Source of the DNA: Lepisosteus oculatus
Lineage: Eukaryota; Chordata; Actinopteri; Semionotiformes; Lepisosteidae
Assembly: GCF_040954835.1 (NCBI RefSeq)
Contig: NC_090714.1
Location: 2,964,501-3,028,500 of the forward strand
Length of the DNA: 64,000 bases
Reading direction: 5' to 3'
Numbering within the stretch: the first letter of the stretch is position 1; every line of letters begins with the position of its first letter. This document shows positions 46,870-59,681 of this stretch, piece after piece. The notes under the pieces are model-generated. The model was not told the DNA's origin, made no database searches, and was given only the letters and a program-made list of their open reading frames with translations. The translations under genes and the position numbers were made by a program.

Positions 46870-49830
46870 TCTGCTGCGCTGGACACTTTCAAAATGATCT
46901 CATTACTAAACAAATTGCAAGTGAGTGAATAAATCAAGAGGGCAAATGGAAACCAGTCCTCCTAAAGAATGCTGTACATAGGCTGAAGGAGAGTATACAT
47001 GCATAAATCATTGCAGGGATTGTGAAGTATTTCCCCAGAAGTGCATACACACAGACATGACCCCACACACATCAATCGATCTGTTTTTATTTGGAGAGAT
47101 GCTTTTGGAGCTCTTCCAATGAGCTCTAATAGAGCTACATTAATGTGCGATACTCTGAAAGTACAACAGAGACATGCAGAATCAAATTTAAAGCAAAATC
47201 AAGGCAAACAGCCCTAAATAATTACAGGTGAATCACAAGCCATATGTACTGGATTTTCAAGTGCTTTAACGTTCTGATACATAAAGGTAATGCTGTAGTT
47301 GCACAGACAGGGTCACAGTTGAACAATTAAATTTTAGGTATGCAATTACATAAAACAGCACTACTAAAAAATACACCAGCTACAAGAACACATCATCATG
47401 GTTATAATAAAGATAATATGGGCATCCATAAGAGGCTACTCTAGTCTCAGCCCTGACTATAGGTTTGAATTTGGGCCAGCTGGCAAGAGCACAGCTAGTT
47501 CATTACTTAATTTTTCATAATTAAATTAGTTAGGTTTTTACCTAATTTTTTCCTCTAATATACATTGACTGTTTTTTTCTTATGTATTTGGGTATTTAGT
47601 TTGTTTGATTTGTCTATTTTTCAGTTATTTTGTCTTTAATGTGATCCAAGTGATTATTTGACTGAGCAGTCAGTGTGTAATGTGTATAGACCACTTTATC
47701 TGAGGATAGCCACACGTACCAAGTGCACGGCTGTCACATTTTGATTGGTGGATGTAGATCACATGGTGTGGGCTTTATAAGCCCATCTGTGGTTCAGGTA
47801 ACAGAGAGAAGACAAGGGAAGTAGTGGAAGACAAGACTACAGCCAGAGGGCATTGACTCTGGGCCTTGGGTGGAGATTTAATTCATGCTGTTTGTACTCC
47901 ACAGGGAAAAAGGGTAATATTCTCTGTACTATCCATCAGACACTAAATGTTGTTAATATTTTCTGTGCAGTGATAATTTTCCTTTATCAGTAGTACTCAG
48001 GAGAGATTAACTCACTTACTGTAGGACATAGGCCCGAGTCTCTTCCCAACCTAAAGAAGAGAAATTACTCTTAAAAAGGGCAAAGTACCCAAAATCTAAA
48101 GTGTGAAGTGCTCAATATTAATTTTCTTTTGCTGCAGTTTTGAAGTTGGACAGGCCTTGTAACCCCAGTTTGTGTCTTGCTGGTCATCTCTGAGCTTGCA
48201 GTACTACTTGGTGAGTGATGCCTCGGTCTTCTTCCACTGCTGCAACATGGAGCGTTTTATTAAAACAATAATGAGAGTGAAAAAAGAAGAAATGAAGTTT
48301 TTTTTTTTTCTGTGATCCAAGACCATGAGGTTGATCAATGGCCATTTTCTACTTTGTTTTTCTGCTGGTTAGGTCCTACAGTGTGTACATCTGCTTAGAA
48401 AACACTGCAGGCAAGCTTGTACTCTCCTTAAGCCTATTCTGACCAATACAAACTTCCAGTGTATTTTGTATTGCTCTCCCTCAACTAGATGAAAGCTCCA
48501 CAAAACTCTTTTGTGAACATCAATTTTCTCTCCTACAATAATATCTGTTGTATTTGATGGTAGACTATACAAGACTGGTCATGCAGCACAATTGCATAGA
48601 TACAGATAACATGGCTGGTGTGCTACAGCGCACTGCTCTCCATGGACATGCATGGCATCAGCAAGATGTTTTGAAATCTTTTGTAGCTGGTTGCTAATGT
48701 CGGCTCCCCCATGCAAGGCAATTTTGATCCCTGTCAGGTCTCACAATTTGCAAACAGTGATATAAATAAAGAGCAGCTGCTGGAAATGTCAAGCATGCCG
48801 ATGTTAGCCCCTGGCCTCATGGGTGTTGGTACAACAAAATGGGGTGAGGTCAACATGCCTACATCACTGTAAAACTAATACTTGAGGACACATTGGTAGG
48901 TGCAGTAGGCTTTTATTTTTGTTTGGACCAAAAATACCACCTTAAAGATTTTACTAACTTTTTCATGCTTCGTTTCCGCCACATAACAAACCCCATTTTT
49001 TTTAATGACTTCCAACATCGGTGAATAATGAAAGTTTACAAATTACGATTTTACAAATGTATCTAGCCTTGACACAAATGTTACAGTACTTGAACTGTCT
49101 TCTACAAAGTAAAGATGAATTATTCACTTATATAATGACTTGTAACAGAATGTTTTGACCAATTTGTTCAGAATTGTTTTTCAAAATGACGTCCTGGTCT
49201 GTTTCCTCGTTGTGCTAGTATTCCCTCAAAGCAACCAGTACCTCCAGGGGTTCTGTGTTGACAGAGACTGCGTGAGCCGAGCCCTTGCACAGAGGGCCAT
49301 GGGTCTGCACTTTAATGTTAGGTCACCCCTGGCTTCCTCTTGCACAAATCTGCAAACCAAGAAAACTTCATTACTGAAAATTGGCAATATTAACCATTTA
49401 GACAAACCACGACTGAAGACCTGACTGGCAGCCAACTCGGATAAAGGGGATTGATTTAAAATAACTAATGGGATGGAATATCTTATCTCAGGACACAATG
49501 AGAACTGAGCAGTTGTAATTATAGGTATAGAAGTGATGTGAGTTGCACATAGTTTTCCAAGCCTTTCCTCTCCCCTTTCTTTGCCCTTATAACGACGGGG
49601 TGGCTGATGATGCTGTTGGGGTGCCTTGCAGAAACTTTGAAGTGTGCCGAAGTATGCTTGATCAAATATTGTTTTCTCAAGAGGGCGGGGCTCCTCTAAT
49701 GTTCTGTACTGAATCCACATGACCTTCAATAAAAATCAGTCTGGTAATTTGCAGCATTGGTTTGTATTTGGAGATCAGAGAAAATGTCCTGACAAACACT
49801 GGTAGACCCTTTCGGGGGAGGGGAAGGAAT
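46870..49830. other. Intergenic, no supported gene
   Basis: A CCAAT/TATA-like arrangement occurs at about 47,737-47,782 (GATTGGTGG on plus, then GGGCTTTATAAGCCC, a near palindrome), which could be a core promoter or an LTR relic. A 167-codon antisense frame at 49,729-49,226 has no recognisable domain. Confidence 0.35.
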
Positions 49831-49834
49831 CCTA

Positions 49835-49998
49835 CAGCAGATCTGCATGTATGCTTGGGCCCTGGGTTCAATTCTGGACCTGGGAGAGCTCTCTGTGTGG
49901 AGTTTGCATGTTCACCCTACGTTTGTATGGGTTTCCTCTGGGAGCTCTGGTTTCCTCCCATAGTCCAAAAATGGGTAAATGGCTTCTGGGTGAAAAAG
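49835..49998 (+). mobile_element. tRNA-derived SINE, 5' half
   Basis: GGGCCCTGGGTTCAATTCTG (B box), GTGTGGAGTTTGCATGTTC, GGTTTCCTCCCATAGTCC and AATGGCTTCTGGGTG. It stops at the point where the next fragment, about 970 bp on, resumes. Confidence 0.75.
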
Positions 49999-50969
49999 AC
50001 CATGCCACCCTGTAGTCTAATTATATTTTCCCAAATAATGCCATCATATTCTTCAAACCACCCCTTTACTTCCTCTTTCTTTTCATTGAAATGAGCTTCT
50101 TGTTAAGGCAAAAAGATTTAAAGCCAACTTTCAATGCACATATGATCTCAACAGTAGAATAGCCAGCAGCATCCTTCCTGCCTGGACTGTGTGAAGTGTT
50201 TCTGTTGGGAGTTTAACCGAGTACAGAGTTCCCTTCCTTTCCCCAAGTGATGGCTTTGGCTTAATCGACTTTCTCCTCATTGCCGTTTTCTGGTGTGCCT
50301 TCTGTAACAAAATATTTAACTAAGCATAAATACTGCCTTAAACTGACAGTGTATTTCAAAGTCAGGTTCTCATGATATCGTGGATTACAAATACAGTTCC
50401 ATTTAGAACTCGACAGATGACGGAAAATCCTTAAAGATGATAAGGTAGCTGTGAAACTGTCTCGGAAGTGAGTGATGGAGTCCCTTATAGTTGTGTTAGG
50501 ACAACGTTAAATCTCCCTGCAGCCAGCAGGTGATAAATTGAGCACTACCTGTTGGGAATTAACTGGACAGCTGGCTTGGCAGAGGTTGTACTGTATAAAG
50601 TAGCTGAGAGCAGATATAATTTACCTTTAGGGTCAGGCTCCTGTCAGACAAGAATTTAAACAACAGCTCGCAAAACTTGATAACAAGCATTATGCACACT
50701 GATATAGTTTAGATTGAGTGTGAATGAAAATAAATTTAAATTTGCTAACACAGGCCATTAATTGAGAGATTAATAGATACTGTCTAAACTAACTTTATTT
50801 ATTTATGTAACCCAGCCACTAAATGCTATAAAGTTGTTGAATGTACCCCTCCCGCTTCTATGTAGTGATTACAGATGGTCAGTGCATTAGTTATCTGGGT
50901 AATGCACAGTTTTACAGAATACAGGGCACCGTTCGAGTTGAGGTAAGGGACAACTAGATTCTTTACATA

Positions 50970-51104
50970 TTATTGGGAAAATTGGCCCTGGTTAACTGGG
51001 CTCTTCCAGGGTGAACCCTGCTTTGCTAACGTTGCTTGCCCGGATAGGCTCCAGCTCCCCCATGACCCTGAATTGGATAAAATGGTTAGAAAATGGTTGG
51101 ATGG
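50970..51104 (+). mobile_element. tRNA-derived SINE, 3' half
   Basis: GGGAAAATTGGCCCTGG, GGATAGGCTCCAGCTCCCCC, GACCCTGAATTGGATAAAAT and GGTTGGATGG. It begins where the fragment at 49,835-49,998 ends in consensus order. Confidence 0.75.
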
Positions 51105-51109
51105 AATTT

Positions 51110-52900
51110 GAAACACGATTTCAGGGTTTTGATATGCTTTGAGCAACTATAAGATAGTGGTATAGACTAGTGAGGGTAACTGTTTACAGTTGTCTGACTT
51201 ACTATAATTTTGTCTTTGACAAGTACACAATGACAATTTGAGTTGCATTGCATTTGTCCTTAATAACAATGGGAGTACTTCAGTGAGTCATCTGTCCCCA
51301 GATATGACTGTAGCAAAGTATTGTGAGTAGACAAAAGGGAAAAAAAAGTGAATAGCAAATTGTTTTGGTTAATTTAGCTGATTCAGGAACAATGATCTTG
51401 TCTGATTGACCATCTCGCTTGCTGGCTTTACAAAGTAAATTGATTTGGAGACAAATAGGACAGTAGATACAAAGATCATCTGATGCAGAGATAAACAGAC
51501 TGTACCTTGCAGTTTGCATTCTCTTTTAACTCTTTATAAAGAGACAAGTGCTTGTCTGTTTAAACAACTTCTTGAACTGTCAAACACCTTCTGTCAGAAC
51601 CTTAATTACAGGTCTAAGACAATATCTCAGCTATGCGATTTAAAAGCACATTAAATACAGCAAGTTAAAGCAACATAAATGCTTTTAATGTTTTAATAGA
51701 TTAATGCACAGAAAAATATAAATGCTAAATGTAAGCAAACCTAGATATTAGTTATAATATTTGCACAGGCACAGTGATGACACATTTGGAGTCCTCTTTG
51801 TGTAATTCAATAGATGCTGGACAGATGGTCTGAAACTAGAACATTTTGGCATTTTCGTCTATAGTCTGGTTTATGGTGTAGGGTACAATTACACAGAAAT
51901 ATTGATGTGTACAAATTATTAGTTCTATTTAAAGGTTTTCTAACTATTGTATTTTAATATCCCCCTTTGGTGGACAACTTGTAAGAAAATCTTGGAAGAA
52001 TGAATTCTAGTTGAGTTTTAAGCTGGTCTGCTTTTGTCCTTTGGAGTTCATACTAAACATTTAACCTGACAATGCGTCTGGTTTGTTCTGTAGGATAGCA
52101 GTTGATGGCATGTGATGTGTCACGTTGTAAAACAGGGACTCTCAACCTTTCTTCCCTGTAATCTCCCATTAAAAAATACCTCCAAATATGTACTGTATTC
52201 CTCAATTAAACTGCAGGATCAACATGAAATCCACAGCTGTGACAAAAAAAGCCTTATATACAAACTATACAATCTTAAAAGCAGAATGCAGCACAGTATA
52301 TTACAGGTAGGTTCTGTCAGAGAAGATTCACTATGTGAGACTTTTTACAAACTACTAGACTGGGAGGGGGTCTCCCTCTGTTCCTAGGGAACCCAGTCGT
52401 TGAGGGATCTGCATTCTAAAAAAGAGATTTTACACTTGTTCCTTTGTGTATGCGTTATTTAGCTGTGGGCCTGAAAGACAAAAGCACACCAAACAATCTG
52501 TGAAGACTTACTCTCAGGTAGGTTTATCAAAATCAGACATCACATACATGTCAAAGGGTGGATCGAGAATAGATTCTTTTGAACTCGGAATATGCAATTA
52601 TTATTAATTCTCTTTACACACCAACTCCTGATCAGCTTGACTTTCCATGTGTTCTTGTCAGGCCTTCCACTTTGCACACTACAAGCCCATAGCACAGACA
52701 TACATAGATAAGATAGAGGATCTGACAAAGCACTGCGAACTTACAGGCATCCAGACAACCACAAAGGTTGCTTTTGCACGACAAAATTACATAGTTCTAC
52801 TGTTAATAAAACTCTCAAAAGGTTCCGAGGCAGTCAGATATTGTGCATACTCCTACTCAAAGGTGCAGAGGACAGCATAACAGAGATACGCCATGCAGTG
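51110..52900. other. Flank or 3' UTR of the minus-strand gene, no exon seen
   Basis: Largely AT-rich. The 3' UTR of the gene ending at 52,908 should lie at the right edge, but no AATAAA on the minus strand is obvious within about 900 bp of the stop. Confidence 0.35.
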
Positions 52901-52907
52901 GACAGGC

Positions 52908-55900
52908 TTATACTTCATCAGAGCTCTCCAGAGAAGGGGACAGTGTCGCAGGGTTCGGAGTTGTCGAGGACAGGATGAGGGTGTTCTGTGGGGTAGGTGA
53001 GAGCAAGCGGATGGACACTCCAGAGTAGTTTGGCTGAGCAGCCTCCTCGGGATCCTCAATTTCTCGCCCCACTGAGAGCAAACACACAAAGACAGGTGTA
53101 CAGTATAAAACCACACAGAGCATCATGCTTGTACCTATACTGGCAAATCCCATTATATCACCATAGTTACGTCTGGAACTGGTTAGCACGTAAGACACCA
53201 AAGGAAAATTAGGTGGCTCCTGAGTGTTGACAACAGATAAGAGTTTGTTATTTTTCTGGACCATAAATAACAAATCAACATCTGAGTGTCAATAAGGTCC
53301 AGATTAAGGCTGAAGTTTGTCTTTATGATGAGACATTAAACATACCGTGTTACTGTGTTAACATACAGTGAATGCCACAGTCCAATCCAGAAATGGGTTA
53401 TAAAAAAAAAGGCTTGGTTAGCACTTCAGGCAAAAGTAATAGAAGACAGCTATCAAAAGGAACAAAAGCAAAGGGAAGCAGAAGTTTTATTAACTGCACA
53501 TTTAAATGAATTTTGGTCACCTAATAAAATATGAAATGCTGTTACTGTATTTACAGTACATAACTTTCTCCCATTTCTTTTCATGTTCATTTCTGCTTTT
53601 AAAAACAAAATGCAGAATTTAGCAGAAGTTCCGGGATAGCAAACAAACAATACGGAGAAGTTGGAATCATACTGGTGTTTGTCACATGCAATTCCTCATG
53701 CAAACATACAGTATCAGTATATTGATTCAAAAACACACGCCAGACTCCAAACAGTGGGCTCCAAGGAATGTGATAAAAGCAGCAAAGTTAAGCATCAGAA
53801 GATCTGACCTACCTAAAATGTATTTAATATTGGGTGGAAAAAAGGCCTTTAAATACAGATGAGATGAGAGTTGAGCTATCAGCTACCTAATGTTAAGGTT
53901 ATTCTAAAAACATACTCTCTGCAGCTCTTCCACATTGCCTGAGCCTGTACTGGATTCTGTTCATTAAGCAAAAAAGCAATCTGCTTGCTTCAGCAACACT
54001 GCTCCAGCACCCTCTCTGGCTCTCTTTTAATCTGCAACACAACCTGATCGCACATCTTTATCAGACTACAAATTGTGGCAATCAAGATGGAGACCAATGT
54101 CATCGCTTCAGACTAAGTTGTTCACATGTGATTTTGATTCTGTCTTAATGTAGCTCTACAGGGAGAAGACCAGTAGATTAACCTTTATTCATAAGTGTGT
54201 ACGCGCAATCACAGCCAATGAGCTCTAATTATTTCATAACAAGCCAAGAGAAAACAGTCACATGTATTTCTTTCCCTCTGTCTACTGTATACTGTGAAAG
54301 ACCATTCCTGAAGAACAACAGGGAATTGTGGAAAAAATGGCTCAAAAAAGACTTAAAAAAAGACTTAAAAAGAAACTAAAGCAGGTTCTGCAAGAAAAGA
54401 GGAGTCACCGTTACAATAAACGGTAGCCTTTCTCAGCACAGGGCTGTTTAGTCCTGGTGGTAGAAGGATAGTGTGTCTTCAGGTTTTCTTTGTGTGTTAA
54501 AAAGAAGAAGTACACGAAGAGCTGGGAGAAGCTGTTAAATTAATCAAACTAGGCTAATTTAGGTCATTAAGAGGTGGCTTGGAATGAAAACCTGCTGATA
54601 CACTGGGCCTTCCAGCACCAGAATTGTACGGTCCTATCAGAGGCACCACCTCACGGCATTGCCTGATTGCTTGTGCAAGAACACAGTAATTATTCTGTTC
54701 AGTCAGTCACTGAACACGCCACACTTTCTGAGTGCACAATGTTGGTGTTTATTTTACAGTGCCATTATTTATCATTAATCATTGCCATATGGGGTATATG
54801 ATGGCTTTTATATTTATTAACAATTATTTATTAAAAATGAAGTGCATATTGTAAAGTACATAAATCTCCAATACAATCCAATAAATCTCCAAAAGAATAT
54901 TGTTGGTAAATTGTTGGTGTGAAAATGTCATCAGAGAGTGTTACAATGTCCCAGAGAGGAAGAAACAAACGTGTTGTCTGGGTATAAGGTGTCACTGGTA
55001 CAGCATGCACCTCACTGTCGGACAGATGTTAGTGTATCTTGCATTTCAATCAACTGGCTGCAGGGAATTCATCAGGTTCCCAGTCCTCCACACCACCTCT
55101 GCTCAATCGGAAAATCATCTAATCAAGAACAGTTTTGGATAAAATTATTCGAATCTATTTTTCCCCAGTGGTACTTTGGTTGCTTAGACAGTGAAGAACA
55201 TTTTTTTTCTATGAATAATACACTCTCTCATTTTTTGTCAGTTCACAACTCAATAGTACAAACTGCGCACATGTTAAAATGCAGTGCTCAATGCAAGCTG
55301 CCTCAAAAGAAATGAAAATTGTTACATGTCAGGTATGGATGCGCATGCTGGCTATTTTTTTATTCCCTCAGCTCGCTGAGTCTCTCAGGCACCTGTGTTA
55401 ATGGAATTACTAGATCAGGAGTGAGCAATTTCAGTCCTTGAAAAAGTGGTGAAACAGAATTGGTCAACCCTGTGAAAACCTTTTTATAGGTTTCTTTTCT
55501 GCAGTATCTACAGTATCTCTGTGTGTAGTTTCTGTGTTTTTTCTCTATGCCTACGTCATGCATTTGGGCACGTTACGCACATGTGAGAGGGACGTTGGAT
55601 GCCTATAGATGCGTGTGTGCATTTGCTCTGCTATGCTAGGGAACCGCAGTGTTTACAAGGAGTATGGTCTGGCCTCCCTGCTATTCTGGGAATCACAGCC
55701 ATTCCATCCAGATCCACAGTCCACAGCTGGCTTGTCATTCTCAGCTGTTTTCTTGCAGAGCAAGGGCTGTCTCTGTGGAGAGTGGGGTTACATTATTGCT
55801 CGATATACAAATACAAATTGCTCAATATCACACACAATGATCAAGCTTAATTACACCCATCAGCCTTCATCTCATCACACTCATCAGTTTTCTACAGTAG

Positions 55901-57931
55901 TTTTTTAGAGGATGAATATACTGTAGGATGTGTATCTTAAATTTCCCAGTGTATGCCATCCATTTGAGACCAAAAGGTTTTTTTAATCATCCTGTTACAT
56001 GTGCTGAGTAACTGCCCTCAGTTGAGTATTTAAAACAATTATTCAAATGCAACGTTTCGGCTGTGCAGCCTCCTTCAGGTGTGAGTGTTGCTTGCACCTG
56101 AAGAAGGCTTCACAGGAGAAATGTTGTGTTTCCTTTTGTTTCTTTCAGCATGGAATAAACCCGATACCTTATGCATGCTGACGCAGCTCCCTGCTTGAAT
56201 TATTCAAACGACAGTTTTTGGAAATACTATTCAAAATGAACAAGAGTAAAGGCTGGGGAGGAGAATGAAAGGGCTATGTTTGTGAAGCTCATAGTTTTGG
56301 GCTTTGTAGCATTGCCCCACCTATTTGGATTCCTGGCAATCAAGTGTACAATATCTTTCACAATTAGGAAAGAGTAAAACAGAACACTGTCGCTTTACAT
56401 AGGGAGCCCATCTTTACCTGGATGTAAAAGCCAAGTTGTTTACTGTTTGTTACAATATGATAATATCAATATAAATAACAAAACATATTTATTGCATACA
56501 TTTGAAGTTCTCTAGAATCTTGGTGAAAATGCTTGCAATGAAAAATGTTAAACCTCCTCATTATCTATTGTACTTTGCTCTACACCATCTCACTTTGAGA
56601 TGGTACTCACTGTGAAAATGTAAAATAAAAATAACATCAGATAGATTGATTAACAATGTTTAAAACAGAAACAAGAGTCCAGATAAGGTGTAAGGTTCCT
56701 TCAAAACACATTCCAGGAACCCAAACATCTTTTTACATTACATCATTTGTAAGGATGTTTTTAAAAATCTCAAGGATCTTGGTTCTCAGAGGACCGGAGC
56801 CTACCACGTCAAATTCTTTAAACCTTATCACAGAAGGAGACCCCAAAATACATCAGGGTTTTTTGGAGGAATTCAAAGCATTTGGCAGATTCTCAGTGCT
56901 GTCCCTTTAACTGCGCGGGCTTGACCCCTGCTTCTAACTATATGGGAAGCTGAACGGAATGGCGGATTTGCGTCTGAATGTTAGAAAGGGGGGTTATGGG
57001 ATCCCCCCAACTCAATAGCACACAAAACCCGCTGAGCTGACAGCCTGCTGATGTGTGATGGGAGGGGGGTTGTTCTTTTGTGCTACCGGCTATGGTCACA
57101 CTGAGCTGCTGACCTGTCCCATCAGTTCACATCACGGTGTGGAAGACAAACTAAAGCCTGACCGTTAATTCTACTCCTCTATTTTTTTTAGTTGATCAAT
57201 ATCCAGTATGACAGACACTTGGTTGACACATTACACCGGTGGGGTGGGGTGGTTAATATCAGCATAATTAATTTTTCACCTCTTATACCCTACTGCTGCT
57301 TCCCAAAACCAATTCCCAGTGGTTATTTTGCTTTTTCAGATGGATTCCGGTCGTTTCGCTCTTCCACCATGCCACAGGAAACTCTGCCCTGGTGTGAATT
57401 GAGATATTAGTACAATATCACCATTTGAATTGTTTGATGGAAGTCAGACACTGTGGTATTATTGTGTCTGGCACTCTAGCTGTTTGACTGTTTGCTGTTC
57501 TAAATTCCTTTGCAGATGAATATCTGCTTCTGTAAAAAGTGCAGTTTATGTTTTGAACACAACACCAGATTATGATAATACTGCCATTTAGAATAAATAT
57601 GCATAGAGGTGATGTAGTATAGGTTTTAAAAGAATTTCAATTTGTAAATTTGGGCATTATCTTTGTAAAACTCAGATAAACTCAGATAAACTGAAAAATC
57701 CAAGCAAACTGAGAGTAGGATGAAAGCAAAACGCAGAGGTAAGCCAGAGTAAAAGTGAAAACTTCCCTGCATATTTACCACAGTAACATCTGTCAAGTCT
57801 CGCTCCTGTTTCTCACCTCGGGATTCACGCTGAGCCCAAAACTCCTCCACTCTCTGGCGGATGCTCCTGCTATCCTCCCTCAGCTCTCTCTGCCACTGAC
57901 GCAGCTCTTGCACCTCCCTGTCACAGCGCAC
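52908..57931 (-). CDS. Unidentified protein, C-terminal part with coiled coil
   Basis: Two minus-strand exons join in frame. The upstream exon (57,931-57,817, 115 nt) has acceptor GCTTTTTCAG and donor GTGAGA; it encodes a charged helix, VRCDREVQELRQWQRELRED, continuing to VEEFWAQRESR, with heptad-like spacing typical of a coiled coil. It leaves one base (phase 1). The next exon starts at 53,071 after GTTTGCTCTCAG and completes that codon, reading VGREIEDPEEAAQPNYSGVS, then a Ser/Thr/Pro-rich tail to a stop at 52,910-52,908. The last residues, SSDEV, fit a class III PDZ ligand (D-X-V). Exons further 5' must exist to the right but I could not place them, and exons within the 4.7-kb intron are possible. 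I do not recognise the family; a long cytoskeletal or signalling protein with a C-terminal coiled coil is a guess. Confidence 0.45.
53075..57815 (-). other. Probable intron of the minus-strand gene
   Basis: No further exon with both splice sites and an open frame of suitable phase was found. Contains short A-rich tandem words (AAAAAGACTTAAAAAAAGAC at about 54,345) and a palindromic repeat at 56,050. A diverged hAT-MITE-like piece may lie near 54,545-54,640. Confidence 0.3.
56050..56166 (+). mobile_element. Palindromic foldback element
   Basis: CAACGTTTCGGCTGTGCAGC and CTCCTTCAGGTG form the left arm; CACCTGAAGAAGGCTTCACA and ATGTTGTG form the right arm, with a 13-bp loop. A GCATGGAATAAAC end follows. 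The reverse copy is at 17,012-17,076. Confidence 0.65.
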
Positions 57932-57998
57932 CTGAAAAAGCAAGGCAAGCCAGCTCAGGTCAAGCTGCTGTTCGTGTCCTGCTGCAATAATAACACTC

Positions 57999-58400
57999 TC
58001 CTGTAGTGTGGGGTGTGCATGGTGATCCATGGTCAGGCCATGCCCTGCTCCAGTAACGACACACTCCTGTGCTGCACAGCCTCTGATCCTGTAGTGTGGG
58101 GTGTGCGTGGTGATCCATGGTCAGGCCATGCCCTGCTCCAGTAACGACACACTCCTGTGCTGCACAGCCTCTGATCCTGTAGTGTGGGGTGTGCGTGGTG
58201 ATCCATGGTCAGGCCATGCCCTGCTCCAGTAACGACACACTTCTGTGCTGCACAGCCTCTGATCCTGTAGTGTGGGGTGTGCGTGGTGATCCATGGTCAG
58301 GCCATGCCCTGCTCCAGTAACGACACACTCCTGTGCTGCACAGCCTCTGATCCTGTAGTGTGGGGTGTGCGTGGTGATCCATGGTCAGGCCATGCTGCAG
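57999..58400. repeat. 88-bp tandem repeat (about 4.5 copies)
   Basis: The anchor GGTCAGGCCATGC starts at 58,031, 58,119, 58,207, 58,295 and 58,383, an exact 88-bp period. Units are nearly identical (for example one C/T change in the third), so the expansion is recent or kept uniform by unequal exchange. It lies less than 100 bp beyond the acceptor side of the coiled-coil exon, so it would sit in the preceding intron of that gene. Confidence 0.92.
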
Positions 58401-59059
58401 GCATGGGCTGGACGTTCCAACATTTTAGTAATGTTGTCCTGCAAGGGCAGGATGCTGAAATCCTCAGGAGCCACAGGTCAGCTCATTTATATTCCAGTTC
58501 AAGCTCACAATTAAGCTATTTGACTTATGTGTTGGCTGAGCTAACAGGTGACTTTCCTGAAGATCTCCACTGGCTTGGCTTAGTCCTGGTTTTTGAGAAT
58601 TTTGGAAGCACCTCATAATATGTCTGTGTTTAAGAGATCCTTTAGCCTGTCAGTGTATGGCAGTTCCTTGAAGCCCAGGGCTCCATCCGTATGTGGATTT
58701 TCATTATTAGACCCCACCAAAATGCTAATTAAGCCCAGACAACTCTGCAATCACATTTTCAATTTCCATAACATTTCCGCACAGACAAAGATCAGATTCT
58801 GCCCCATCGCAAGACAGATAGGAAAATTGCTCATTTGCTGGGGGAGGACTTCAGCATTTAGGTCCCCCATACCAATTAACTCATTATTCCTAGCATGCAC
58901 TGCAAAGTGTGATTGCTTTTGTGCCGCAGCCGCCCTCCACTCCCCCCCGGCCAGAGCATGTTGTACAGGGGGGAACCCAAGAGCGGAAGGGCAGAAGGGG
59001 GGAGGGGGCAAACACAACATCTACCCTCCCCAACCCTTTCTGTGAAATGACATGTCTGC

Positions 59060-59640
59060 TGCTGATACTGGGCAAGAAGCAGCAGCACCACAATGGAAGC
59101 CTGTTCGGAATGGCAATGAAGTGGAATCTGTTTTTTAAGTAATTAATGATGGACACCAAAAAGGCCAAATTGCACAGCTTTAAATAATTGTAGATGCAGC
59201 CACGAACACAAAGGGCCTTTGCCTCCAAAATCCCCTGATGTAAGACTGCCATTCCCTGCCTCCCTCTTGCTGGCTGCCTCCCTCCCAGCTCGGCTCTTAT
59301 GTAACAGTCCCGTTTCCTTCCCTGCCACGCTGGGTGATTATTTAATGATAGTGATTGTTAATTTAGTGGCTGTCAAGGAACAGCTGAATTCCCTCCTGGC
59401 AGAGGGAGATACAATAAAAATGTAAATGAAGAGCAAAGCGGACCACACGCTGAGGAGACATTAGCAGTCAGAGCGAGAGCCATCGAGTCAAGAGAGTATG
59501 TGTGCTTCTTTGTGTCTGTTTGCGTGGGTATGCATGTGTGTGAGCGTATTGCTGCCGTTGCAAATGAAGCTTCTAAACTGAGACCTCCTGATTGAAATTG
59601 TTGCCACATCGGGAGGAAATGGACAGAAGTAATGAGCAAG
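59060..59640. promoter_or_regulatory. Possible conserved non-coding element
   Basis: A non-repetitive, non-coding stretch with the texture of vertebrate regulatory elements: homeodomain-type ATTA cores (AAGTAATTAATGATGG; TTATTTAATGATAG; GTTAATTTAG), an E-box CAGCTG, and ACAATAAAAATG (Sox/Cdx-like). Conservation cannot be seen from one sequence; the call is pattern recognition only. Confidence 0.3.
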
Positions 59641-59681
59641 TCCTCAAAATCGAGTAATTCTCACGTGTTGAACACATATGC

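Noticed and set aside
49226-49729. 167-codon minus-strand frame
   Set aside because: Longest frame outside gprc5c that is not GC-driven, but it has no recognisable domain, no signal or TM pattern, no splice context and ordinary composition. Probably chance.
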